Positions 24,925-33,052 of a stretch of DNA of 64,000 bases are shown here, piece after piece. A program made the position numbers and the translations under genes. Within the stretch, counting starts at the first letter, position 1. Every line of letters starts with the position of its first letter. The notes beneath the pieces are model-generated. The model searched no databases. It saw only the letters and a list, made by a program, of their open reading frames with translations, and was not told where the DNA came from. Source of the DNA: Streptomyces roseicoloratus (lineage in GTDB: Bacteria; Actinomycetota; Actinomycetes; Streptomycetales; Streptomycetaceae); the NCBI RefSeq assembly GCF_004117935.1, contig NZ_SDOY01000170.1, forward strand, positions 62,001 through 126,000, given 5' to 3'.

Positions 24925-25751
24925 GCGACGCCGCGGCCCTTCCCGGGCAGCCGCGCGGGTCCGTGACCTCCGGGCCGGGCAGCACGCGCGCGTACAACGT
25001 GCTCGCGCCGAACCCGTCCGCGATGACCCTCGACGGCACCAACACCTGGATCGTCGCCGAACCGGACTCCGACCTCGCCGTCGTCATCGACCCGGGGCCG
25101 CTCGACGAGGGCCATCTGCGCAACGTCGTGGAGACCGCCGAGAAGCTCGGCAAGCGGATCGGGCTGACCCTGCTCACCCACGGCCATCCCGACCACGCCG
25201 AGGGCGCGGGGCGGTTCGCCGAGCTGACCCGGACCGCGGTGCGGGCGCTCGACCCGGCGCTGCGGCTCGGCGACGAGGGGCTCGCGGCCGGGGACGTGAT
25301 CACCACCGGCGGACTCGAGCTCCGGGTGGTTCCCACGCCGGGGCACACCTCCGACTCGCTCTCGTTCCACCTCCCGGCCGACCGGGCGGTGCTGACCGGC
25401 GACACGATCCTCGGGCGCGGCACGACGATGGTGGCCCACCCCGACGGACGGCTCGGCGAGTACCTGGACTCGCTGCGGCGGCTGCGTTCGCTCACCACCG
25501 ACGACGGGGTCCGCACCGTCCTGCCGGGGCACGGACCGGTCCTGGAGGACGCGCAGGGCGCCGTCGAGTTCTACCTGGCGCACCGCGCGAACCGGCTCGC
25601 CCAGGTCGAGACAGCCGTCGAGAGCGGCTACCGGACAGCTTCCGAGGTCGTGGCCCACGTGTACGCGGACGTGGACCGCTCGCTCTGGCCGGCCGCGGAG
25701 CTCTCCGTGCGGGCACAGCTGGACTATCTGACGGAGCGCGGTCTGATCTGA
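24921..25751 (+). CDS. metallo-beta-lactamase-fold hydrolase, LACTB2-like
   Basis: A 276-residue MBL-fold protein. Zinc motifs: THGHPDHAEG (H-x-H-x-D-H), PTPGHTSDSLSF (third His), TGDTILGRGTTM (bridging Asp) and VLPGHGPV (last His). A C-terminal helical winged segment (ASEVVAHVYADVDRSLWPAAELSVRAQLDYLTERG) matches the LACTB2 group, whose members act on RNA or thioesters. It is translationally coupled to the Nudix gene. The true substrate is unknown. Confidence 0.88.
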   Translation: MSDAAALPGQPRGSVTSGPGSTRAYNVLAPNPSAMTLDGTNTWIVAEPDSDLAVVIDPGPLDEGHLRNVVETAEKLGKRIGLTLLTHGHPDHAEGAGRFAELTRTAVRALDPALRLGDEGLAAGDVITTGGLELRVVPTPGHTSDSLSFHLPADRAVLTGDTILGRGTTMVAHPDGRLGEYLDSLRRLRSLTTDDGVRTVLPGHGPVLEDAQGAVEFYLAHRANRLAQVETAVESGYRTASEVVAHVYADVDRSLWPAAELSVRAQLDYLTERGLI

Positions 25752-25912
25752 GCGCGGAGGCGGATCCTCCGCCCGAGGACGTGGGCGGGCGCGGGGTGGA
25801 GTGCCGTCCCGGAACCTTCTCGTCACGGAGTTTGCCGACCTCCGGCATTTTCCGGCCTCGAAGCGTGGCTTACGCTGCGCTTACATCTGGCCGTAGCTTT
25901 CGGGGGGATCCC

Positions 25913-26797
25913 GTGTTCGTCATAGCAATCCTGCTGGTCATCGCCGCAGCAGTGCTGTATTTCATCGGCCGCGCGAACGACACCCGCGGCCTCAAGATGG
26001 GCGCCCTCGGCGCCCTCCTCGGCGGCGTGTTCTCTCTGATCGTGAGCATGACGTACGTGGTCAGCGCGTACGAGGTGGGCGTCCCGGTCGCCTTCGGCAA
26101 GGTCGGCTCGCCGATGAACTCCGGCATGCACCTCACGTCGCCGTTCACCAGCGTCACGACGTTCTCCACCCGGCCCGTGGACCTCAACCTCTCCGACAAG
26201 GACGTGGTGGAGGTGCGCTCCTCGCAGGGCGGCGTCATGTACGCGGAGGTCACCGTGAAGTGGGCGGTGCAGCCGACCAAGGCGGTCGAGCTCTACAAGC
26301 TGGCCGGCAGCGAGGACGCCATCCAGCAGCGGCTCGTCTTCCCGGACAGCCGCGAGATCGTCCGCAACGTCTTCGCCCGCTACACGAGCGAGCAGGGCTA
26401 CACCTCCGACCGCGAGAAGATCAACGCGGAGATCGCCGGCCTCATCAAGGAGCGCCTCGCCCCGCGCGGCATCGACGTCACCACCGTCAACCTGCGCAAT
26501 GTGAGGCCGTCGGACGCCCTGCAGGGCCAGATCGACCGCAAGATCCAGCAGCAGCAGGCCACCGAGCGGGCCCTGGAGGCCTCCCGTACGGCCAAGGCGG
26601 AGGCCGACCGGCGCCGCATCGAGGCGGAGGGCATCGCCCGTGCCAACAAGATCCTCAACGACTCGCTGACCGACAAGGTCCTCATGAACCAGTGCATCGA
26701 GGCGTACAAGGAGGTCGCGGCGAAGAACCCGGTCTACGCGGTGCCCTGTGGCAGCGGCAACTCGAACCCGCTGATCGTGGACGGCACGAAGCGCTGA
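25913..26797 (+). CDS. SPFH/prohibitin-family membrane protein
   Basis: A 294-residue protein with two N-terminal hydrophobic helices (about 2-18 and 30-50) and an SPFH domain: VPVAFGKVGSPMNSGMHLTSPF, VMYAEVTVKWAVQPTKAVEL, VFARYTSEQGYTSDREKINAEIAG, GIDVTTVNLRNVRPS. A coiled coil rich in Gln, Glu, Ala and Arg follows (about 200-250). SPFH proteins form membrane scaffolds. GTG 25913 has CGGGGGGA upstream. It is transcribed alone, ending at a strong terminator. Confidence 0.88.
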   Translation: MFVIAILLVIAAAVLYFIGRANDTRGLKMGALGALLGGVFSLIVSMTYVVSAYEVGVPVAFGKVGSPMNSGMHLTSPFTSVTTFSTRPVDLNLSDKDVVEVRSSQGGVMYAEVTVKWAVQPTKAVELYKLAGSEDAIQQRLVFPDSREIVRNVFARYTSEQGYTSDREKINAEIAGLIKERLAPRGIDVTTVNLRNVRPSDALQGQIDRKIQQQQATERALEASRTAKAEADRRRIEAEGIARANKILNDSLTDKVLMNQCIEAYKEVAAKNPVYAVPCGSGNSNPLIVDGTKR

Positions 26798-26847
26798 TCC
26801 CGCCGCCCGTCCCGCGCTGACCCGCGCTGACCGCGTCCGAGGACGCG

Positions 26848-26885
26848 GAAGGGGGCCGCCCGGTCGAAACCGGGCGGCCCCCTTC
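26848..26885. terminator. strong bidirectional terminator
   Basis: A perfect 17-bp stem, GAAGGGGGCCGCCCGGT with its complement, closes on a CGAA tetraloop. It separates the convergent SPFH and crp genes. Confidence 0.9.
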
Positions 26886-26965
26886 TCGTACGCACGGACG
26901 CCGGCGGAAGGCGGCGGCGTACGGGCCGATGCCGTCGCTGGTGTCGTACGGGTACGGAGCGATGC

Positions 26966-27640
26966 TCAGCGCGAGCGCTTCGCGAGGCGCTCCACGTCCA
27001 GCAGGATCACGGCGCGGGCCTCCAGGCGCAGCCAGCCGCGCTGGGCGAAGTCGGCGAGCGCCTTGTTGACCGTCTCGCGGGAGGCGCCGACCAGCTGGGC
27101 CAGCTCCTCCTGGGTGAGGTCGTGGACGACGTGGATGCCCTCCTCGGACTGCACGCCGAAGCGGCGCGACAGGTCGAGGAGCGCGCGGGCGACACGGCCC
27201 GGGACGTCGGAGAAGACCAGGTCGGACATCTGGTCGTTGGTCTTGCGCAGGCGGCGGGCGACGGCGCGGAGCAGGGCGCTGGCCACCTCCGGGCGGGCGT
27301 TCAGCCAGGGCTGGAGGTCGCCGTGGCCGAGGCCGAGCAGCTTGACCTCGGTCAGCGCGGTGGCGGTGGCGGTGCGCGGGCCCGGGTCGAAGAGGGACAG
27401 CTCACCGATCAGCTCGCCGGGGCCGAGGACCGCCAGCATGTTCTCGCGGCCGTCGGGCGAGGTGCGGTGCAGCTTCACCTTGCCCTCGGTGACCACGTAG
27501 AGCCGGTCGCCCGGGTCGCCCTCGTGGAAGAGCGCGTCGCCTCGGGCAAGCGTCGCCTCACTCATCGAGGCGCGCAGCTCAGCGGCCTGCTCGTCGTCGA
27601 GCGCCGCGAACAGCGGGGCGCGTCGCAGAACGTCGTCCAC
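26966..27640 (-). CDS. crp: Crp/Fnr-family cyclic-nucleotide-type regulator
   Basis: A 224-residue Crp-type regulator. The cyclic-nucleotide domain (about 10-115) has GDALFHEGDPGDRLYVVTEGKV and the phosphate-binding cassette PGELIGELSLFDPGPRTATA. A dimerisation helix follows, then the helix-turn-helix (about 165-205) with LTQEELAQLVGASRETVNKAL. In S. coelicolor the orthologous Crp controls germination, growth and antibiotic production. GTG 27640 is the family start; GAGAGAAC lies upstream. The divergent endonuclease III gene starts 145 bp away. Confidence 0.93.
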   Translation of the reverse strand: MDDVLRRAPLFAALDDEQAAELRASMSEATLARGDALFHEGDPGDRLYVVTEGKVKLHRTSPDGRENMLAVLGPGELIGELSLFDPGPRTATATALTEVKLLGLGHGDLQPWLNARPEVASALLRAVARRLRKTNDQMSDLVFSDVPGRVARALLDLSRRFGVQSEEGIHVVHDLTQEELAQLVGASRETVNKALADFAQRGWLRLEARAVILLDVERLAKRSR

Positions 27641-27784
27641 GAGTTCTCTCCTATGTCGACCTCAGTGCGATCAATCACAACAAGTTTGACTCACCGGACG
27701 GCCTTTCCGTACGTCAGGGGCCCGATTGGGTCGTGATCGGGTCCGGACGGGGCGGATGTCGGCGGCGGCCCCTAGGCTGGCCGG

Positions 27785-29056
27785 GTGTCCAACTCGCCGG
27801 TGAGAGCACAGGCCAAGGGGGCTGGAAGAGTGCGGGACGAGGTCAATTCCGCTGTGGGCGAACACGGCGTGTCGAAACAGACGAATGCGGCGAAACGCCC
27901 CCTGATGGGGGAGACCGGATCGTCGGGCGCGGCCGGCGGGAGCACGGCGGCAGCGCCTGAGGCGACGTCGAAGCCGGCGAAGTCCGCGTCGAAGCCGACG
28001 CGGAAGCCGGAGTCGACGCGGAAGCCGAAGCCGACGAAGCCCGTGTCGGAGCCGACGCAGCAGCCGAAGCCGGCATCGACGTCGGTCGGGGCGAAGGAGC
28101 CGGCCTCAAAGAGGGCCGCCTCAAAGAGCGCCGTCGCCAAGAAGGCCGTCTCCAAGGAGGTCGCCTCCAAGAAGGCGGCCGCCACCAAGGCCGTCACCAA
28201 GGCCTCCACCAAGGCCTCCGCCGAGGCGTCCTCTGAAGCCGCCTCGGGGCCCGCCTCCCGGATCGCCGCCCCCAGGAAGGCCGCCAAGCCCGAGTCGCGT
28301 CTCGGCATGGTCCGGCGGGCCCGGAAGATCAACCGGGAGCTCGCCGACGTCTACCCGTACGCCCATCCCGAGCTCGACTTCCGCAACCCCTTCGAGCTCC
28401 TGGTCGCCACGGTCCTCTCCGCCCAGACCACGGACCTGCGGGTCAACCAGACCACGCCCGCCCTCTTCGCGAAGTACCCGACCCCGGAGGACCTGGCCGC
28501 GGCCGCTCCCGAGGAGGTCGAGGAGCTGATCCGGCCGACCGGCTTCTTCCGCGCCAAGACCAAGTCGATCATGGGGCTGGCCACGGCCCTCAGGGACGAC
28601 TTCGGCGGCGAGGTGCCCGGCCGCCTGGACGACCTGGTCAAGCTGCCCGGCGTGGGCCGCAAGACGGCCTTCGTCGTCCTCGGCAACGCCTTCGGCGTTC
28701 CCGGCATCACCGTCGACACCCACTTCATGCGGCTGGCCCGCCGCTGGAAGTGGACCGAGTCCGACGACCCGGTGAAGATCGAGGCCGAGGTCGCCGAGAT
28801 CTTCCCGAAGAGCGAGTGGACGATGCTCTCGCACCGGGTGATCTTCCACGGCCGCCGCATCTGCCACGCCCGCAAGCCCGCGTGCGGCGCCTGCCCGATC
28901 ACCCACCTCTGCCCGGCGTACGGCGAGGGCGAGACCGATCCCGAGAAGGCGAAGAAGCTCCTGAAGTACGAGAAGGGCGGCTTCCCCGGACAGCGGCTCA
29001 ACCCGCCTCCGGACTACCCGGGCCGGCCCGCGCCCCCGCTGGGCGCCACGTCCTGA
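27785..29056 (+). CDS. nth: endonuclease III with a long disordered N-terminal tail
   Basis: A 423-residue protein. The C-terminal 245 residues are a complete DNA glycosylase/AP lyase for oxidised pyrimidines: PFELLVATVLSAQTTD, helix-hairpin-helix LPGVGRKTAFVVLG with catalytic Lys (about 293), Asp in TVDTHFMRLA (about 311), and the 4Fe-4S ligands C-x6-C-x2-C-x5-C (CHARKPACGACPITHLC, about 360-376). The first 175 residues are low complexity: Ala, Lys, Ser, Pro and Thr, with repeats such as KAVSKEVASKKAA. They resemble histone H1-like tails. GTG 27785 follows TAGGCT by 6 nt. An internal start near LGMVRRARKINREL is possible but lacks a ribosome site. Confidence 0.9.
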   Translation: MSNSPVRAQAKGAGRVRDEVNSAVGEHGVSKQTNAAKRPLMGETGSSGAAGGSTAAAPEATSKPAKSASKPTRKPESTRKPKPTKPVSEPTQQPKPASTSVGAKEPASKRAASKSAVAKKAVSKEVASKKAAATKAVTKASTKASAEASSEAASGPASRIAAPRKAAKPESRLGMVRRARKINRELADVYPYAHPELDFRNPFELLVATVLSAQTTDLRVNQTTPALFAKYPTPEDLAAAAPEEVEELIRPTGFFRAKTKSIMGLATALRDDFGGEVPGRLDDLVKLPGVGRKTAFVVLGNAFGVPGITVDTHFMRLARRWKWTESDDPVKIEAEVAEIFPKSEWTMLSHRVIFHGRRICHARKPACGACPITHLCPAYGEGETDPEKAKKLLKYEKGGFPGQRLNPPPDYPGRPAPPLGATS

Positions 29057-29116
29057 GGGAACGATCCGAGACTCCGACCGCGTTGTGGAAAACGGGTGTG
29101 AAAGACGGGGGTGCCG

Positions 29117-29815
29117 ATGACGCGCACTGGTGAAGAGGTCCAAGGGACGGGCGGCCTGCTCCGCCGCGAGGGGCTGCCCGACTGGCTGGAGCCGGTCGAC
29201 CGAGCGGCCCGTACGGTCGAGCCGCAGCAGCTCAGCCGCTTCCTGCCGCCCGCGGACGGCGCCGGGCGGCAGTCCGCGGTCCTCATCCTCTTCGGCGAGG
29301 GACCGCGCGGACCCGAGCTGCTGCTGATGGAGCGCTCGGGCAGCCTCCGGTCGCACGCGGGGCAGCCCTCCTTCCCCGGCGGAGCCCTCGATCCCGAGGA
29401 CGGCGACCCGGCCTCCGGCGGGCTGCTGCGGACCGCGCTGCGCGAGGCCCGGGAGGAGACCGGCCTCGACCCGGCCGGCGTCCAGCTCTTCGGCGTGCTG
29501 CCCCGGCTGTACATCCCGGTGAGCGGCTTCGTCGTCACGCCCGTGCTCGGCTGGTGGCACACGCCCACTCCGGTCGGGGTCGTCGACCCCGCCGAGACCG
29601 CCCGGGTCTTCACCGTCCCCGTGGCGGATCTCACGGACCCCGAGAACCGTGCCACCGCGACCCATCCCAGCGGTCACCACGGCCCCGCGTTCCTCGTGGA
29701 ATCGGCTCTGGTCTGGGGTTTCACGGCCGGAGTGATCGACCGCATCCTGCATTTCGCGGGGTGGGAGCGCCCCTGGGACCGCTCCAAGCGGGTCCCGCTG
29801 GACTGGAGGTCGTGA
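29117..29815 (+). CDS. CoA pyrophosphatase-type Nudix hydrolase
   Basis: A 232-residue Nudix protein. It carries the CoA-type UPF0035 signature RSHAGQPSFPGGALDPEDGD directly before the Nudix helix LREAREETGLDP, then LPRLYIPVSGFVVTPVLGWW. These enzymes cleave CoA derivatives to phosphopantetheine and ADP moieties. ATG 29117 has GGGGG 5 nt upstream; GTG 29111 is the alternative. It follows nth by 60 bp and precedes the MarP-like gene by 48 bp, so the three may form one operon. Confidence 0.88.
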   Translation: MTRTGEEVQGTGGLLRREGLPDWLEPVDRAARTVEPQQLSRFLPPADGAGRQSAVLILFGEGPRGPELLLMERSGSLRSHAGQPSFPGGALDPEDGDPASGGLLRTALREAREETGLDPAGVQLFGVLPRLYIPVSGFVVTPVLGWWHTPTPVGVVDPAETARVFTVPVADLTDPENRATATHPSGHHGPAFLVESALVWGFTAGVIDRILHFAGWERPWDRSKRVPLDWRS

Positions 29816-29863
29816 CAGGCTGACCCCGGGGCGATCGATGACGAATCTGCGAGGCTATTGACG

Positions 29864-31063
29864 GTGAACGTGCTGGACATCCTGTTGCTGCTCGCCGCCG
29901 TGTGGTTCGCGGTCATCGGTTACCGCCAGGGTTTCGTGGTCGGCATCCTCTCGGTGATCGGCTTCCTCGGCGGCGGCCTCGTCGCCGTCCTGCTGCTGCC
30001 GGTCATCTGGAACCAGCTGACCGACCACAGCCAGGTCACGACGACGGCGACGGTCGTCTTCGTGATGGTGGTCATCGTCGCCGCCTCCGTCGGACAGGCC
30101 TTCACCACCCACCTCGGGAACAGGCTGCGCCGGCACATCACCTGGACTCCCGCGCGCGCCCTGGACGCCACCGGCGGCGCCCTGGTCAACGTGGTGGCCA
30201 TGCTCCTGGTCGCGTGGCTGATCGGTTCTGCCCTGGCCCGCACGGCGATGCCGACCGTGGGCAAGGAGGTCCGCAGCTCCAAGGTGCTGCTCGGGATCTC
30301 CCAGGTGATGCCGGACCAGGCGCCGAGCTGGTTCGACGACTTCACGTCCGCGCTCGCCCAGAACGGCTTCCCGCAGGTCTTCAGCCCCTTCGCCAACGAG
30401 CCCATCACCGAGGTCCGCCCGCCCGACCCGGCGCTCTCCGGCAGCCCCGTCGCCGCCCGCGCGCAGCGCTCCATCGTCAAGGTCGTCGGCACGGCGCCCA
30501 GTTGCGGCAAGGTCCTCGAAGGCACCGGCTTCGTGTTCGCCGAACGCCGGGTCATGACCAACGCCCACGTCGTCGGCGGCGTCGACGAGCCGACCGTGCA
30601 GATAGGCGGCGAGGGCAAGCTCTACGACGCCAAGGTCGTGCTCTACGACTGGAAGCGCGACATCGCCGTCCTCGACGTGCCCGGTCTGGACGCCACCCCG
30701 CTCCAGTTCACCGACCAGGACGCCCGCAGCGGCGACGACGCCATCGTGGCCGGCTTCCCGGAGAACGGTTCGTACGACGTCCGCTCGGCGCGCGTCCGCG
30801 GCCGGATCGCCGCCAAGGGACCCGACATCTACCACCGCGGCGAGGTGCGCAGGGACGTGTACTCCCTGTACGCGACGGTCCGGCAGGGGAACTCCGGCGG
30901 CCCGCTGCTCACCGCGGACGGCAAGGTCTACGGCGTGATCTTCGCCCGCTCGCTCGACGACGCCAACACCGGCTACGCGTTGACGGCCGACGAGATCCAG
31001 GACGACATCCTCCGCGGCCGCTCGGCCAACCAGCAGGTCGACAGCCAGGGCTGTGCCCTGTAG
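29864..31063 (+). CDS. MarP-like membrane serine protease (CvpA plus trypsin domain)
   Basis: A 399-residue protein with four N-terminal membrane helices of the CvpA type (VLDILLLLAAVWFAVIGYRQGF, then segments to about 125) and an extracytoplasmic trypsin-like domain (about 195-385). The catalytic triad is His in MTNAHVVGG (about 235), Asp in KRDIAVLDV (about 265) and Ser in RQGNSGGPLL (about 343). Two Cys (SCGK near 212 and QGCAL at the end) could form the redox-sensitive disulfide described for mycobacterial MarP. MarP acts in acid and oxidative stress and envelope maturation. GTG 29864 is preferred over TTG 29858. Confidence 0.88.
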   Translation: MNVLDILLLLAAVWFAVIGYRQGFVVGILSVIGFLGGGLVAVLLLPVIWNQLTDHSQVTTTATVVFVMVVIVAASVGQAFTTHLGNRLRRHITWTPARALDATGGALVNVVAMLLVAWLIGSALARTAMPTVGKEVRSSKVLLGISQVMPDQAPSWFDDFTSALAQNGFPQVFSPFANEPITEVRPPDPALSGSPVAARAQRSIVKVVGTAPSCGKVLEGTGFVFAERRVMTNAHVVGGVDEPTVQIGGEGKLYDAKVVLYDWKRDIAVLDVPGLDATPLQFTDQDARSGDDAIVAGFPENGSYDVRSARVRGRIAAKGPDIYHRGEVRRDVYSLYATVRQGNSGGPLLTADGKVYGVIFARSLDDANTGYALTADEIQDDILRGRSANQQVDSQGCAL

Positions 31064-31122
31064 AGCCGTGGATCACGGCCTGACGGCCTGAGAGGTGTGT
31101 CCTGAGAACCGGGCCCGGGAAG

Positions 31123-31155
31123 GGGTACGGGGCCTGTCCGCGCGCCCCCGTACCC
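31123..31155. terminator. hairpin after the MarP-like gene
   Basis: GGGTACGGGG pairs with CCCCGTACCC around a 13-nt loop, 60 bp after the stop. The rest of the 31064-31576 gap carries no supported gene. Its right half has loose CGTCAGCGG-type repeats (about 31465-31580) next to the end of the hydrolase gene. Confidence 0.75.
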
Positions 31156-31576
31156 GCTACGTGCGGGTGTGCCGCAGCCGGGCCGACACCCAGCGGGCCC
31201 GGCGGCGGAGGATGCGGGAGATCCCCACGTCCCGCGCCGGGTGCGAGTGGCCCTGGTCCTGCGTGCCGCCCCGCTCCGGAGCGTCGGATCCGCCGATCGA
31301 GCGGCGGTCGCGTGCCGTGTCACCGTAGTCGTGCGTCCAGCCCATACCGGGACGTCTGCCCGGGCCCCAAGGTCGGTAACCTCCCCGGGGCCCGCCAATT
31401 GGCGTATGCGCGAGGCACATGGCAGTTCGACGGACGCCTGTGTGCCGCCCGTCACCGCCGTCAGGCGACGGAGCGTCAGCGGACGGACCACGGCCCGTCA
31501 GTGGAGGGAGCACGGGACGTCAGAGGCCGGAGGCGGCCGGACGGCAGACCGTCAGCGGTGGCCGGACGGTGGATCG

Positions 31577-32524
31577 TCAGCGGTCCGGCTCGGGGTCCTT
31601 CAGCCAATTGACGAGCTCCGTGGTGAACGCCCCCGGGTCCTCCTCGTGGGGGAAGTGCCCGAGGCCGTCGAACAGCCGCCAGCGGTACGGAGCCTCCACG
31701 TACTCCCCGGACCCTGCCGCGCTGCGGGTCCGCATCACCGGGTCGAGCGAGCCGTGCAGATGCAGCGTGGGCACCCGCACCGGCCGCTTCATGCGCCGGT
31801 TGAACTGGATGCCGTCCGGGCGCGCCAGGGAACGCACCATCCAGCGGTACGGCTCGACGGAGCAGTGCGCGGTCGACGGGATGCACATCGCCCGGCGGTA
31901 GACCGCCAGGGCCTCCTCGTCGGCGGCCGAGCGGAGATGCGGGCCCGACCATTCCTGGATCAGCCGGCCCACGAGCGCCCCCTCGTCGGCGACGAGCTGA
32001 CGCTCCGGCAGCCACGGGCGCTGGAAGCCCCAGACGTGCGAACCGGCGCGGGTCTGCGCGAAGTCGGACAGCATCGCCGAACGCCAGCGGCGCGGGTGCG
32101 GCATCGAGGAGACCACGAGCCGGCGCACCAGCTTGGGCCGCATGACGGCCGCCGTCCAGGCGAGATAGCCGCCGAGGTCGTGGCCGACGAGCGCCGCGTC
32201 CGGCTCGCCGAGCGAGCGGATGACCCCCGTGATGTCCAGGGCCAGGTTGGCCGGGTCGTAACCGCGGGGCGTGCGGTCGCTGCCGCCGACGCCGCGCAGG
32301 TCCATGGCCACGGCCCGGAATCCGGCGTCGGCGAGTGCGGGCAGCTGGTGACGCCAGGTCCACCAGAACTGCGGGAAGCCGTGCAGCAGCAGCACCAGCG
32401 GGCCGTCGCCCATCTCGGCGATGTGGAAGCGGGCGCCGTTGGCCGCGACGTCGCGGTGGGTCCACGGCCCGTCGATGCGTACGGGGCTTCCGCCGGCGAT
32501 GCTGCTGCTCTCAGGGACGGTCAT
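31577..32524 (-). CDS. alpha/beta hydrolase, epoxide hydrolase-like
   Basis: A 315-residue alpha/beta hydrolase. The oxyanion motif LLLHGFPQFWWTWRHQLP, DLRGVGGSD, the nucleophile elbow GHDLGGYLAW (Asp in place of Ser, as in epoxide hydrolases and dehalogenases), a cap region with Tyr/Trp, the acid in GSLDPVM and His in GLGHFPHEE are all present. It should hydrolyse epoxides or related substrates in the cytosol; the substrate is unknown. ATG 32524 overlaps the stop of the holin-like gene (ATGA), so both belong to one transcript. Confidence 0.88.
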   Translation of the reverse strand: MTVPESSSIAGGSPVRIDGPWTHRDVAANGARFHIAEMGDGPLVLLLHGFPQFWWTWRHQLPALADAGFRAVAMDLRGVGGSDRTPRGYDPANLALDITGVIRSLGEPDAALVGHDLGGYLAWTAAVMRPKLVRRLVVSSMPHPRRWRSAMLSDFAQTRAGSHVWGFQRPWLPERQLVADEGALVGRLIQEWSGPHLRSAADEEALAVYRRAMCIPSTAHCSVEPYRWMVRSLARPDGIQFNRRMKRPVRVPTLHLHGSLDPVMRTRSAAGSGEYVEAPYRWRLFDGLGHFPHEEDPGAFTTELVNWLKDPEPDR

Positions 32525-33015
32525 GCGGACGAGCGTGCCACAGTCTCGCCCTTGTCCAGGGCGACCCGCTCCGTGCCGGCCACGGGACGCGGGTGCGGCT
32601 TGACGTTCTGCATGATCGCCGCGGTCTGCTTGGCCGAGGCGATGGACTTCTCCGGCTTCTTCACCTTCTTGAACTTGGCGACCGCGATCGCCGCGAGCAG
32701 CACGGCGAGCAGCACGTTGGCCGTGAACGACAGCAGGAAGCACCAGACCATGTTCCAGCCGCCGTTGCCGTTGTGCCCGCCGGACCAGGTGTTGATGGCG
32801 TAGGCGAGCGCGAAGCTCAGCATCGGCAGGGAGAACAGCAGCACCACGCCGGCGGCGATGCCCGCGGCGCTGCCGATCGCACCGCGCTTGACGTCCTGAC
32901 GGATCTCCGCCTTGGCGAGGGCGATCTCGTCGTGCACCAGGGCGGACATCTCGGCGGTCGCCGAGGCGACCAGCTGGCCGAGGCTGCGCTCGGTTCCGTC
33001 GAACGGGTCGCTCAT
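32521..33015 (-). CDS. phage holin family (DUF1469-like) membrane protein
   Basis: A 164-residue protein: an amphipathic helix (SLGQLVASATAEMSALVHDEIALAKAEIR), two close membrane helices (about 50-75 and 90-115), and a basic Lys-rich tail (AKFKKVKKPEKS). This is the actinobacterial holin superfamily III/DUF1469 architecture. The name is historical; no lysis genes or prophage are nearby. It is a chromosomal envelope protein of unknown function in the NhaA-hydrolase cluster. Confidence 0.8.
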   Translation of the reverse strand: MSDPFDGTERSLGQLVASATAEMSALVHDEIALAKAEIRQDVKRGAIGSAAGIAAGVVLLFSLPMLSFALAYAINTWSGGHNGNGGWNMVWCFLLSFTANVLLAVLLAAIAVAKFKKVKKPEKSIASAKQTAAIMQNVKPHPRPVAGTERVALDKGETVARSSA

Positions 33016-33052
33016 GGCTGCTCCCTCTTCTCCTGTGTCGTCTGCCCTCAGA

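Noticed and set aside
32521..33015. Holin name as evidence of a prophage
   Set aside because: No capsid, tail, lysin or integrase gene is nearby; the family is a common chromosomal membrane protein in actinobacteria.
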